A stretch of DNA of 40,606 nucleotides. Source: Terriglobia bacterium (GTDB lineage Bacteria; Acidobacteriota; Terriglobia; Terriglobales; Acidobacteriaceae). Made by a program: the position numbers and the translations under genes. This document shows positions 8,789 to 16,584 of the stretch, piece by piece (within the stretch, counting starts at the first letter, position 1; the number at the start of each line of letters is the position of its first letter). The stretch lies in contig JAIQFA010000044.1 of assembly GCA_020073525.1 (NCBI GenBank), forward strand, positions 1-40,606. The letters run 5' to 3'. The notes below the pieces were generated by a model. It saw nothing but the letters and a program-made list of their open reading frames with translations. It was not told where the DNA came from and searched no databases.

Positions 8789-9265
8789 CTACCGCTCATC
8801 ATCCTGGTCCGGCTCGTCGATCATGAATCCGCCGGCATCGTCCGCCAGTTCGCGCAGATGTTGATAGTGTTCGTACCATTCGGTGCCGGCTTCGTAGACG
8901 AAGACGCATCCCTGGTAGGCCCATCCGAGCTGCACGAAGCCAGTCTTGCCAACGTAAGACTTCAGCCAGCGGCTTTCTTCCAGGTCTTCTTCGCTTCGGT
9001 AGTCGCCTTCTTCGAGACGCTGCGATAGGCGCTCCAGCTCTTCGCGGTCAAGCGCCCAGGAGTGCATCGTCAGGAAAGGCGCGCCCGTGGACTTGGCCAG
9101 TTCCACGAAATCTTTCCAGCCATCCGGATTCAGCCCCGAGTCCCAGAGCACGCTGGGAACCTCTTCGCACTCGACGTAGCCAAAGAAACGGCGCATGCCC
9201 AGACCTTCAATGAAGGCCGTCATATCGTCTTTCATGCCCGTCAGGTCGTCTGGATGTGGAGACAT
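8789..9265 (-). CDS. Conserved hypothetical acidic protein
   Basis: The protein is about 158 residues from the ATG at 9265 (MSPHPDDLTGMKDDMTAFIE). An upstream reading frame extends to 9397, but that stretch is the CACAGAGG-type repeat and is not credible as coding. The next possible start is the ATG at 9235. No motif is recognised. The sequence is rich in acidic and aromatic residues (ECEEVPSVLWDSG, HSWALDREELERL, WLKSYVGKTGFVQLGWAYQG) and ends in an acidic tail (DEPDQDDER). There is no signal peptide or membrane helix, so a soluble cytoplasmic protein is likely. It lies upstream of recJ on the same strand with a short gap and may be co-transcribed. Function unknown. Confidence 0.7.
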   Translation of the reverse strand: MSPHPDDLTGMKDDMTAFIEGLGMRRFFGYVECEEVPSVLWDSGLNPDGWKDFVELAKSTGAPFLTMHSWALDREELERLSQRLEEGDYRSEEDLEESRWLKSYVGKTGFVQLGWAYQGCVFVYEAGTEWYEHYQHLRELADDAGGFMIDEPDQDDER

Positions 9266-9331
9266 GGGTTTTTTATTATTGTAAGGCTTGGACACCTCAA
9301 CCGCCACTGCGCCAAGAACGTGAGGATTGAA

Positions 9332-9404
9332 TTCCCCTGTGAACCCCTGTGTCCTCTGTGGTGAAAAGATCTTAACCACGGGGTACACAGGGTTCACAGG
9401 GGAA
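9332..9404. repeat. CACAGAGG-family inverted repeat
   Basis: The left arm (9332-9362) carries CTGTG units and the right arm (9375-9404) their near-complement, forming an imperfect long hairpin. The units are about 9-10 nt. It lies between the divergent hypothetical gene (start 9265) and the DUF507 gene (start 9486). Related copies are at 20399, 29327 and 32418, with a degenerate one near 27612. Confidence 0.75.
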
Positions 9405-9485
9405 AACGTTCGATGCCTTGCTGAGCCTCGGCACAGTCCTCCAGCGTTGTGTTAAACTTTTTCTTCACAAAAAAGCGTTGTTATC

Positions 9486-9764
9486 ATGCTCTTTTCCAAA
9501 GAATATGTGGGCTATCTGGCCCGCGAAGTTTCCAAAAAACTGGTGGCGAGCGGTCTCATTGAGACCAAAGCGATGCCTGCTCTTAACGAGAAGGTACACG
9601 CCGCCCTGCTCGAAGAACTGGCGCTCGAGGACCGCATTAATGATGAAGTGCGCGTCATTCTCGAAGCGTACTCCGAAGAACTGGAGAAGAGCGGCGCGAA
9701 TTACCAGGAAATGTTCCGCAAAGTGAAGACCGAGTTGGTGAAAAAATATAAGGCTGTTCTCTGA
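9486..9764 (+). CDS. DUF507 family protein, first copy
   Basis: This is a 92-residue protein of the DUF507 family: MLFSKEYVGYLAREVSKKLV, then IETKAMPALNEKVHAALLEE and a charged helical C-terminus ending VKTELVKKYKAVL. It is all-helical in appearance, without a signal peptide. The second DUF507 gene starts 13 nt after its stop, so the two form an operon. The two share the family pattern (S-x-x-x-V at the start, an EEL/EQL...ED/EAR-I core, and a YxK/KK end) but differ throughout, so this is an old duplication rather than a recent one. The pair is familiar from Acidobacteriota and deltaproteobacterial relatives; the function is unknown. Confidence 0.85.
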   Translation: MLFSKEYVGYLAREVSKKLVASGLIETKAMPALNEKVHAALLEELALEDRINDEVRVILEAYSEELEKSGANYQEMFRKVKTELVKKYKAVL

Positions 9765-9777
9765 GGATGTCTCTGCC

Positions 9778-10053
9778 GTGCGATTGAGCCGCGACAAAGT
9801 CAACAAACTCGCCCACACGGTCACCGATGCGGTGGCCGAAATGGATGAAGTCGACTTCATCGAGGACCGCAATACCATCCGCCTCGAAGTCCGCAAAATT
9901 CTCGAACAGCTCCTGACGCAGGAAGCCCGTATCGATCAGGCCGCCCGCCAGAAAATCGAAAGCCAGCGGCGCACCATTATCGAAGGCTCCGAAGAGTGGA
10001 CGATCCTCTACCGCAAGTATTACAACGAGGAAGTGAAGAAATTGGGTGTCTAG
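9778..10053 (+). CDS. DUF507 family protein, second copy
   Basis: The 91-residue protein starts at GTG 9778 (MRLSRDKVNKLAHTVTDAVA), with GAGG at 9763-9766 overlapping the stop of the upstream gene. It has the DUF507 pattern with a helical middle (LEVRKILEQLLTQEARIDQAARQKIESQ) and an end of WTILYRKYYNEEVKKLGV. The spacing indicates translational coupling, and the tandem pair may act as a heteromer; that is inference. The TAG stop (10051-10053) touches the first base of the GAGACGCGG hairpin that follows, which separates this gene from the convergent sppA. Confidence 0.85.
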   Translation: MRLSRDKVNKLAHTVTDAVAEMDEVDFIEDRNTIRLEVRKILEQLLTQEARIDQAARQKIESQRRTIIEGSEEWTILYRKYYNEEVKKLGV

Positions 10054-10114
10054 TAGAGACGCGGCTTGCCGCGTCTCCCGCGTCCAAAGGAGACCGGGCA
10101 AGCCCCGTCTCTAC
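10053..10114. repeat. GAGACGCGG-family double hairpin between convergent genes
   Basis: The left arm 10053-10078 and right arm 10089-10114 are near reverse complements (GTAGAGACG.../...CGTCTCTAC). The left arm alone also folds as a 9-bp hairpin (AGACGCGGC-TT-GCCGCGTCT). It fills the gap between the DUF507 stop and the sppA stop. It could act as a bidirectional transcription barrier, but there is no clear U-run. Same family: 21155-21182 and 23280-23342. Confidence 0.8.
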
Positions 10115-10115
10115 A

Positions 10116-11891
10116 CTAGTTAGTGCCAGGCACTGGGTTCATCCGCAGCACGTCATCCTGATCTTTGTTCTCGGCTTTGATACCAACCGCATCGAGCTCA
10201 CGTGCTACCGGCTGCACCACTTGCAGAATCCGCGCTAGCGTCTGGCTCACGGCTTCTTTGTCGCTGTTCTCGGCGCCACGACGCTCGATCACGCTTTCGA
10301 AGAAACTCTTTGGTCGCGGGTAGACTACGATTTTGACGTCGTCGGCTTCCGGGACTCCCGCCGTTTTCTTTGCCAGTTTCAGCGCGGTGTCGTAGCCGCC
10401 GAGTTCATCCACCAAGCCGAGGTTCTTCGCATCCTGGCCCGACCAGATGCGTCCCTTCGCGATCTCCAGCACCTTTTCCTTCGGCAGCTTTCGCCCGTCG
10501 GCAACTTTGCCCGTGAAATCCACATAGACACGGTCGAGCCACGCCTGGAAGCGTCCCCATTCGGCGGGCGTGTAGTCGTGCGTTCCGGTGAACATGGTGG
10601 CGTTGCTGCCCTGGTGTATTTCGTCCCACGAGAGTCCGACTTTCTCCCACAATCCGCTGGTCAGCATCTTTCCGCCGAGCACTCCAATCGAGGCTGTGAT
10701 CGTTCCCGGCTCGGCGACGATTTTGTCGGCCGCCATGGCCACGAAGTATCCGCCCGACCCTGCCAGATTGCCCATCGAAACAATCACCGGCTTGCCCCCC
10801 TGGCGTGCTCGTACTACTTCCCGCCAGATCGTATCGGAGGCGACATACGAACCGCCGGGGCTATCCACGCGAAACAGGATTGCCTTCACATCCTTATCCT
10901 CCGCGGCCGCTCGAATCGCTCCTGCCACTGTGTCGGAGCCCATGTTCTGGCTGCCCTGCACGGGATCGTAGTCACTCTTGCCGCGGGTCACGCCGCCCAC
11001 GCCGAACACCAGTGCGACCGTCTTCCCGTGTTCGTGCGGGCGCCCGGCGCGCTTCAAATATTTGTCCAGGTAGAGCAATTCCGCTCCATCGCCCGCCTGG
11101 CTTTTTACCTTGCCGTAAACCTCGTCGCGATAGGCAACCGCGTCCACCAGCTTCGCGTCGACTGCTTCTTTGCCCAGATACGGCCCCGCGTCCACCAGCG
11201 CCTGGAACTTCTCGGGCGCAATCTGCCGCGCCTGGCAGATGCCGTCCTTCATCTGGTTGAACCATGACGTCATGACCGCGGTCATCGCTTCTTTATGCGG
11301 CCCGGTGTACTTGGTCTCGGTGAAGAAGTTGAGCGCATTCTTATATTCGTAACGGTGATCGCCGTGAAAGCTGACGCCGAGTTTCGACAAAGTCCCCTTC
11401 ACGAATGGCGACTCCATGATGATTCCCGTCAGTCCAATGTCGCCCGAGGGCTGCAGATAGATGTGGTCAAACGCTGTCGCCAGGTAGTAAGCGCTATTGC
11501 CGGGACCGAACTCTCCAAAGGTTTCCGCGTAGGCGACGGCAAATTTCTTGTGTGCGCGAAATCGTTGGACAGCGTCCCGAATTTCTTGGGTCTGAGCCAT
11601 TCCCATCGGAGCGGCACCGATCTTGGCAATCATGCCGACAACTCGGTCGTCACTGGCTCCACGGTCGATTGCGTCCACCACGTCGCGCAGCGTCTGTTTC
11701 TCGGTCAACATCAGCTGCGCGGCCGGAGTCTGCGGCGCGTTCTCCAGGTACGCCTGTTCGAAATTGGCTTCGAGAATCGTCTTGGATGGAACTCTGCCCT
11801 TGCTGCCGATCACCGCCGCCATCACGATGACCATTCCGATCAGCCAGAGAGCGCCTAGGATGGCGAGGAAACGTACGATTACCTTGGACAT
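10116..11891 (-). CDS. sppA: Signal peptide peptidase SppA, 67K type
   Basis: SppA degrades cleaved signal peptides in the membrane. The 591-residue protein is of the long, duplicated type. It has one N-terminal membrane helix (residues ~6-28, VRFLAILGALWLIGMVIVMA), a first ClpP-like domain with the likely general base Lys184 (YEYKNALNFF), and a second domain with the nucleophile Ser379 in NLAGSGGYFVAMAADKI, preceded by FRVDSPGGS. This Ser/Lys dyad split over two domains matches the E. coli 67K form. The start ATG 11891 has AAGGAG seven bases upstream. It lies downstream of ilvC-ilvD on the same strand, with a heptamer repeat arm between, so it may be read from the same or its own promoter. 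The stop abuts a palindromic repeat. Confidence 0.93.
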   Translation of the reverse strand: MSKVIVRFLAILGALWLIGMVIVMAAVIGSKGRVPSKTILEANFEQAYLENAPQTPAAQLMLTEKQTLRDVVDAIDRGASDDRVVGMIAKIGAAPMGMAQTQEIRDAVQRFRAHKKFAVAYAETFGEFGPGNSAYYLATAFDHIYLQPSGDIGLTGIIMESPFVKGTLSKLGVSFHGDHRYEYKNALNFFTETKYTGPHKEAMTAVMTSWFNQMKDGICQARQIAPEKFQALVDAGPYLGKEAVDAKLVDAVAYRDEVYGKVKSQAGDGAELLYLDKYLKRAGRPHEHGKTVALVFGVGGVTRGKSDYDPVQGSQNMGSDTVAGAIRAAAEDKDVKAILFRVDSPGGSYVASDTIWREVVRARQGGKPVIVSMGNLAGSGGYFVAMAADKIVAEPGTITASIGVLGGKMLTSGLWEKVGLSWDEIHQGSNATMFTGTHDYTPAEWGRFQAWLDRVYVDFTGKVADGRKLPKEKVLEIAKGRIWSGQDAKNLGLVDELGGYDTALKLAKKTAGVPEADDVKIVVYPRPKSFFESVIERRGAENSDKEAVSQTLARILQVVQPVARELDAVGIKAENKDQDDVLRMNPVPGTN

Positions 11892-11989
11892 GTCTCTTCT
11901 CCTTGGAAGGTAAGAAAGAAGAGTCTAACTCCAACTGCGCGCCAGAGCGAACCCTATGTCTTGCCCAGTTGTTGTCCGGTGGCGAGAAA

Positions 11990-12017
11990 TTCTCAGTTCC
12001 CGGTTCTCAGCTCTCAG
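11990..12017. repeat. Single arm of the GTTCTCA heptamer repeat at the ilvD 3' end
   Basis: Four 7-nt units are seen here (TTCTCAG TTCCCGG TTCTCAG CTCTCAG) with no inverted partner nearby. The ilvD stop codon TGA (12014-12016) lies inside it. It looks like half an element, either a remnant or a unit before duplication. Confidence 0.8.
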
Positions 12018-13696
12018 GATCGCGGAGTCGTAATTGCGCCCTCCGCCGCCGACCTCACCAGAGCCGCGTACTTTGCGAAGACTCCGGTTTTGTAGCGTGG
12101 GGCAGGGGCTTTCCATTCCGCCATGCGGCGGGCGATTTCGGCGTCGGAAATTTCCAGTTCCAGCTTGCGGATCTTGGTATCGATCGTGATCTTGTCGCCT
12201 TCGCGAATCGCGGCTATTGGGCCGCCCAACGCGGCTTCCGGAGCTACGTGGCCGACCATTAGACCTCGGGTTGCGCCACTGAAGCGTCCGTCGGTGATCA
12301 GGGCTACGCTTTCGCCCAAGCCTTCGCCGACAATCGCCGCGGTTACGCTCAGCATTTCGCGCATGCCCGGTCCGCCCTTTGGACCTTCATATCGGATGAC
12401 GACTACGTCTCCGGCTTTGATCTGTTTGCTGGTCACGGCTTGCATGGCCGCTTCTTCGGAATCGAATACGCGCGCCGGACCAGTATGCGAGCCGCGTTCG
12501 TGGCCGCTCATCTTCACTACTCCACCGCCGGGAGCCAGATTGCCTTTCAGGATCACCAGGCCGCCTGTTGTTTTCAATGGCTTGCTCAGGGGAGCGATCA
12601 CCATCTGTCCGGGAGTTTCTTTGGCGGCGCTGGCTTCTTCGGCAAATGTCTTGCCAGTCACTGTCATGGCCGAGCCATCGACGTGCTTGCCTTCCAGCAG
12701 GCGCTTGGCAATCAACTGAATGCCACCCGCGGCGTCGACATCGGCGGCTACGTATTTTCCGGCGGGCTTCAAGTCGGCGAGCAGCGGTGTGCGTTCGCTG
12801 ACTCGCTGAAAATTGTCGATATCCAGCGGCAGTCCCATTTCACGCGAGATCGCTAGCAGATGCAGCACGGCATTCGTCGAACCACCCGTCGTAGCTACTC
12901 CAGCAATCGCGTTCTCGAACGCAGCGTGCGTCAAAATATCGCTGGGACGAATTCCACGCTTCAAGAGATTCATCACCACCTCGCCGCAGCGGAAGGCGAC
13001 TTCGTCCTTGCGCGGATCCATGGCCGGAATGCCGTTGAATCCCATCGGCGACAGACCAATCAGCTCCATCACCGTGCTCATGGTGTTCGCGGTGTATTGG
13101 CCGCCGCACGCGCCCGCACCGGGACAGGCCACATTCTCGAGCGCCAGCAGGTCCGCGTCGCTCATCTTGCCCGCCGCATTTGCCCCGACGGCTTCGAACA
13201 CATCTTGAATGGTGACATCTTTTCCGTTGTACTTCCCGGCGGCAATCGTTCCGCCGTAAAGTACCAGGCCGGGCAGGTTCATGCGCGCCAGCGCCATGGC
13301 GGCTGCGGGGATCGTCTTGTCGCAACCGACCACGCACACCGCCGCGTCGAACAACTGTCCGCGACAGACCAGTTCAATCGAGTCGGCAATCACTTCGCGG
13401 CTCACGAGCGACGCCTTCATGCCTTCGGTGCCCATGGTCTCGCCGTCGGAAATGGCGATGGTGTTGAACTCCATCGGCGTGCCGCCCGCCGCGCGAATCC
13501 CTTCCTTCACTTTGGCCGAGAGCCGCCGCAGGTGGAAGTTGCACGGCATGGTCTCGATCCAAGTGTTGGCGACGGCAATCAGCGGCTTGGCAAGATCGGC
13601 GTCGGTGAAGCCAATGGCCTTGTACATGGCGCGAGCCGGAGCCTGGTCGCGCCCATCAGTAATTTGGCGACTGCGATGTTTGAGGTCGGTATTCAT
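12014..13696 (-). CDS. ilvD: Dihydroxy-acid dehydratase IlvD
   Basis: IlvD dehydrates 2,3-dihydroxy-isovalerate and 2,3-dihydroxy-3-methylvalerate to the keto acids of valine and isoleucine, using an Fe-S cluster. The 560-residue protein has the family hallmarks: SDGETMGTEGMKASL, VGCDKTIPAAAMALAR (cluster Cys), CPGAGACGGQYTANTM (cluster Cys), the HERGSHTGPARVF segment and ITDGRFSGATRGLMVGH near the C-terminus. The length fits the family. The ATG at 13696 is 112 nt downstream of ilvC, separated by a heptamer hairpin, and both genes probably form one operon. The final residues (ITTPRS) and the TGA run into the repeat arm at 11990-12017, so the stop codon is supplied by the repeat. Confidence 0.96.
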   Translation of the reverse strand: MNTDLKHRSRQITDGRDQAPARAMYKAIGFTDADLAKPLIAVANTWIETMPCNFHLRRLSAKVKEGIRAAGGTPMEFNTIAISDGETMGTEGMKASLVSREVIADSIELVCRGQLFDAAVCVVGCDKTIPAAAMALARMNLPGLVLYGGTIAAGKYNGKDVTIQDVFEAVGANAAGKMSDADLLALENVACPGAGACGGQYTANTMSTVMELIGLSPMGFNGIPAMDPRKDEVAFRCGEVVMNLLKRGIRPSDILTHAAFENAIAGVATTGGSTNAVLHLLAISREMGLPLDIDNFQRVSERTPLLADLKPAGKYVAADVDAAGGIQLIAKRLLEGKHVDGSAMTVTGKTFAEEASAAKETPGQMVIAPLSKPLKTTGGLVILKGNLAPGGGVVKMSGHERGSHTGPARVFDSEEAAMQAVTSKQIKAGDVVVIRYEGPKGGPGMREMLSVTAAIVGEGLGESVALITDGRFSGATRGLMVGHVAPEAALGGPIAAIREGDKITIDTKIRKLELEISDAEIARRMAEWKAPAPRYKTGVFAKYAALVRSAAEGAITTPRS

Positions 13697-13731
13697 GGGA
13701 ATGATGCAGACAGTGTAGCTGAACGGCGAGA

Positions 13732-13802
13732 AGTTCTCAGTTCCCGGTTCTCAGTTCTCAGTCAAAGCCCAGGGGTTTACTGAGAACCGGGAACTGGGAA
13801 CT
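13732..13802. repeat. Heptamer hairpin between ilvC and ilvD
   Basis: The left arm 13732-13755 pairs with 13779-13802 (23 of 24 positions). It is built of GTTCTCA/GTTCCCG units, the same family as 475-548. The left arm continues one unit further without a partner. It begins five bases after the ilvC stop codon (13808-13810, minus strand), so any ilvC-ilvD transcript passes through it. Confidence 0.88.
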
Positions 13803-13807
13803 TTCTT

Positions 13808-14854
13808 CTAGGCATTGACCGCTTGCGGCGGCGCCGGTTTTGCCTCGGCTGCTTTCTTCTTCTCCGAGGGCAGCCAGGACATCATGGCGCGCAACTGCTC
13901 GCCTACTTTTTCAATCGGGTGCTGCTTGGCGGCCTCGCGCAACTTGGCGAACTTCTTGCCACCCTTTTTGTTCTCCTTAATCCATTCCTCCGCGAATTTG
14001 CCGCTTTGGATTTGCTTTAGCACTTTCTTCATCGCCTTGCGGGTTTCGTCTCCCACAACCATCTCGCCGCGGGTCAGGTCACCGTACTCGGCGGTGTTGG
14101 AAATCGAATAGCGCATCCGGCTCAAGCCGCCTTCGTAGATGAGGTCGACGATCAGCTTCATCTCGTGCACGCACTCGAAGTAGGCGATTTCGGGAGCGTA
14201 GCCCGCTGCCACCAGCGTTTCGAAACCTTTTTGCATCAGCGACGTCAGTCCGCCGCACAGAACCGCCTGTTCGCCGAAAAGGTCGCTCTCGGTTTCTTCT
14301 TTGAAAGTGGTCTGCAGCACGCCGGCGCGAGTGGAACCGATGCCGTGCGCGTAGCTGAGCGCGAATTCGTGGGCGCGTCCACTCGCATCCTGGTGGATGG
14401 CCAGCAACGCAGGGACGCCTCCGCCCTGCGAATACACACGGCGCAGCAAATGGCCCGGACTCTTCGGAGCAATCATGACCACGTCCACATCTTTCGGTGG
14501 CTTGATGGTCTTGAAGTGAATTGAGAAGCCGTGGGAGAAGCCGAGGATCTTGCCTTTGCGCAGATGCGGCTGGATGGCCGATTCGTAGAAGTCGGCCTGG
14601 GTCTCGTCGGGCGTGAGAATCTGGATCCAGTCGGCGCGCTTGGCGGCCTCCGCCGGACCGACCACGGTCATTCCGTCCGCTCGCGCCTGCTTGGCCGAGC
14701 CGCGCTCAGGATCGAGCCCAATGATGACGTTGTATCCACTGTCGCGCAGGTTCTGCGCCTGCGCGTGTCCTTGTGAACCGTACCCGAAAACGGCGATGGT
14801 TTTGCCCTGGAGGGCGGAGGGGTTGGCATCCTTCTGATAAAACACTGTGGCCAC
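13808..14854 (-). CDS. ilvC: Ketol-acid reductoisomerase IlvC, class I
   Basis: IlvC converts acetolactate and acetohydroxybutyrate to the dihydroxy acids that IlvD then dehydrates. The 348-residue class I protein shows the nucleotide-binding motif [19 protein letters not shown], the SHGFSIHF and [12 protein letters not shown] segments, and the knotted C-terminal domain with [17 protein letters not shown] and [18 protein letters not shown] (metal-binding acidic residues present). The start is GTG 14854 with AAGGAG at 14862-14867. The cofactor loop reads [10 protein letters not shown] (residues 46-55), acidic where NADPH enzymes usually have Arg/Ser; see findings. The C-terminus has a Lys/Ala/Pro-rich tail beyond the usual end. 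A 20-bp palindrome lies 50-69 bp upstream. Confidence 0.96.
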   Translation of the reverse strand: MATVFYQKDANPSALQGKTIAVFGYGSQGHAQAQNLRDSGYNVIIGLDPERGSAKQARADGMTVVGPAEAAKRADWIQILTPDETQADFYESAIQPHLRKGKILGFSHGFSIHFKTIKPPKDVDVVMIAPKSPGHLLRRVYSQGGGVPALLAIHQDASGRAHEFALSYAHGIGSTRAGVLQTTFKEETESDLFGEQAVLCGGLTSLMQKGFETLVAAGYAPEIAYFECVHEMKLIVDLIYEGGLSRMRYSISNTAEYGDLTRGEMVVGDETRKAMKKVLKQIQSGKFAEEWIKENKKGGKKFAKLREAAKQHPIEKVGEQLRAMMSWLPSEKKKAAEAKPAPPQAVNA

Positions 14855-14903
14855 TGGAAGACTCCTTATCTATGTAGGCATTGAATCATGTTTGAATGCA
14901 AAG

Positions 14904-14923
14904 AACCGACCGATCGGTCGGTT
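14904..14923. promoter_or_regulatory. Perfect 20-bp palindrome upstream of ilvC (candidate operator)
   Basis: AACCGACCGATCGGTCGGTT is a perfect dyad. It lies 50-69 bp upstream of the ilvC GTG, in the only non-repeat intergenic space of the ilv block. Operators of TetR-family repressors are often of the form ACCGACC..GGTCGGT, so binding by such a protein (possibly the one encoded at 20535) is a reasonable guess. The sequence alone does not show which regulator binds. Confidence 0.5.
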
Positions 14924-15009
14924 TAAGAATGCTATCTAGCTGGCCCGCCCGCTGTCAACCACGGAATGCCTCGGTGCCCACTCTAGACCACAATTTTTCG
15001 TATGAAGGT

Positions 15010-15360
15010 TCAAAACTCGAAGTACGCTCCGGCGCGCGCTGGATGCGCGGCGCCCGCCGTTCCGGTAGCGGGGAGCAAACCTTCTTCCACCCCATGCAGG
15101 CTTTCCCATGCCGCCTCGGTCAGTGCCGGGTCGGCGCCCACAATGTCGCGGATCATTTGCCAGGCGGCAAGATTGAGCGCGCCTTCCGGGGCAGGACCCA
15201 TCGCCAGCGACACAGAGCACTGCGGGCAGAAGCAGATGCGCTGCGCCGAGGACTTTTGGCGCGGGCGTACTCCTACCGTTTGCGCAAACAGGTAGACCGC
15301 AACCGATTTTTGTCCGGCTTCGAGTTCCCGACTGCAGCGAAGACAATACAAGTGATCCAA
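15010..15360 (-). CDS. Small zinc-ribbon hypothetical protein
   Basis: This is a 116-residue protein from a TTG start at 15360. Two CxxC pairs (YCLRCSREL near the N-terminus and CFCPQCSVSLAMG near residue 45) suggest one structural zinc site. The rest (ALNLAAWQMIRDIVGADPALTEAAWESL) looks helical. The last ~20 residues, rich in Ala/Gly, may be less conserved. No ATG or GTG start is seen in frame; the TTG has only a weak GGGGACGG upstream. The composition and the ordered cysteines argue for a real gene, but assignment rests on a non-ATG start. The function is not recognisable. Confidence 0.6.
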   Translation of the reverse strand: MDHLYCLRCSRELEAGQKSVAVYLFAQTVGVRPRQKSSAQRICFCPQCSVSLAMGPAPEGALNLAAWQMIRDIVGADPALTEAAWESLHGVEEGLLPATGTAGAAHPARAGAYFEF

Positions 15361-15396
15361 AGTCCGTCCCCGGCAAAACTCAAGAAAACAATTGCG

Positions 15397-15512
15397 ATGC
15401 CCCGCCCCTAAAGCGGCTTCTCATTCGAAGGACTTGCGGCATCGCTAAAGCTTTAGCGATGCCCTGATACAAAGCTACAGTGACACAAGCTACGTTGATA
15501 CAACGCTACTGT
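15397..15512. repeat. Palindrome plus tandem 15-16-mer repeat
   Basis: A perfect 26-bp palindrome at 15438-15463 is centred on CTAAAG/CTTTAG, with ends GGCATCG/CGATGCC. It is followed by three tandem units at 15466-15481, 15482-15496 and 15497-15512, of the form GATACAA(A/C)GCTAC. The part CGATGCC(C)TGATACAA recurs at 25837-25850 and 34905-34918, so this is a copy of a dispersed element. It fills the gap between the zinc-ribbon gene and the NUDIX gene; nothing else was seen in 15361-15613. Confidence 0.75.
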
Positions 15513-15613
15513 CTCCAAGGCGCCGCCGGTGGCACAAGTATGTAGAAGGATTCCCTGGCGCGAACCAAGGTTTGCTCTAGGCAGAAGCGGAGCGGAGCGC
15601 GCACTCTACTGCC

Positions 15614-16438
15614 ATGGGCGCGGGTCCATCGGCAAAACTCTCTGCGAAGCCACGGCTTGCGGGACAGCGCCAGCAGGTTGCCGCCGTTTGTTACCGCTTG
15701 CGCGGAGGCGGCATCGAATTCCTGCTGGTGCAGACTCGGGGCGGGCGCTGGATTTTCCCGAAAGGCGGCGTTGAGCCGGGCCTTACTCACGCCGAGTCAG
15801 CGGCCCTCGAGGCTTTTGAAGAGGCCGGTGTTCATGGCCGGATGGAAAAAGTCTCTTTCGCCCGCTATTTCCGTCGTAAACCTGACACAGCAACTACGAA
15901 AATCAGCACCCGGTCGGCGGCCCGGTCTTCTGAGATAGAGCTGGCCGTCCCTGCCCACCTTTGCGAAGTCTCCCGGCTCGAACCTCCGCAGGAAGCGAAT
16001 CGAAACCCGACCTGGTTTTCCGCGGACAAAGCCAAACAGCGCCTGCACAAAGAGCGCGCGCCGGAATTTGGCGCGGAACTTGCCCGCGTCGTCGACCGCG
16101 CTTTGTCGCGGATCCAGCGGTTGCACGACGCTCGCCACGCTCCAGATCGCGCGCACCGCGACGGCTTGCAGAAAGTGCGCTTCGAGGCTCCGGAAGACGG
16201 AGGCTTGCATGACGATCTGCGGAGGGCCGTGCTCGCCCGCTATTTTCTCCGCCAGCGTGATCGCCGCTCGGCGGCGGCAATCGAGGCCGCAGTGCAGGCT
16301 CACTTTCAGAACCGGCCGGTCTTGCGGCTGGGCACGGGAGTGAGTGCTCCCGCTGCAGCGGTTCGCAACGTCACCGCGATTGACAGCGGACGAAGAGCGA
16401 ATCTGCCAAAACCCGGCAACTCGTCCGCGGGCAAATAA
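15614..16438 (+). CDS. NUDIX hydrolase with C-terminal extension
   Basis: The 274-residue protein has a NUDIX fold in residues ~20-165. The strand AAVCYRLRGGGIEFLLVQTRGGRWIFPKGG leads into a Nudix box with the line GLTHAESAALEAFEEAGV. Compared with the consensus GX5EX7REUXEEXGU, the first Glu is Leu and the Arg is Leu, while the metal-binding EAFEE core is kept. NUDIX enzymes cleave nucleoside diphosphates linked to another moiety. The layout (RGGRWIFPKGG, WFSADKAKQRL) is closest to diadenosine-polyphosphate or diphosphoinositol-type members; the substrate is not certain. About 105 residues follow the domain, rich in Arg/Ala and without recognised motifs. The ATG at 15614 gives the usual N-terminal distance to the fold. 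Confidence 0.75.
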   Translation: MGAGPSAKLSAKPRLAGQRQQVAAVCYRLRGGGIEFLLVQTRGGRWIFPKGGVEPGLTHAESAALEAFEEAGVHGRMEKVSFARYFRRKPDTATTKISTRSAARSSEIELAVPAHLCEVSRLEPPQEANRNPTWFSADKAKQRLHKERAPEFGAELARVVDRALSRIQRLHDARHAPDRAHRDGLQKVRFEAPEDGGLHDDLRRAVLARYFLRQRDRRSAAAIEAAVQAHFQNRPVLRLGTGVSAPAAAVRNVTAIDSGRRANLPKPGNSSAGK

Positions 16439-16584
16439 AAGGCAGCTACGAAACTCGTTGGATCTCGAACGGGCCGATCTTCGAAAACTGAGTTCGATCC
16501 CAAGGTAGCCGCCGTGAGAGCTTCTCGAAACCCCCACTGGCAACCCGTGGACAACCTCTCTGAATCCGCGATACCCTCCTCGCC

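Noticed and set aside
9266..9397. N-terminal extension of the 8789-9265 hypothetical protein
   Set aside because: The extra codons are the CACAGAGG inverted repeat, not protein-like sequence.
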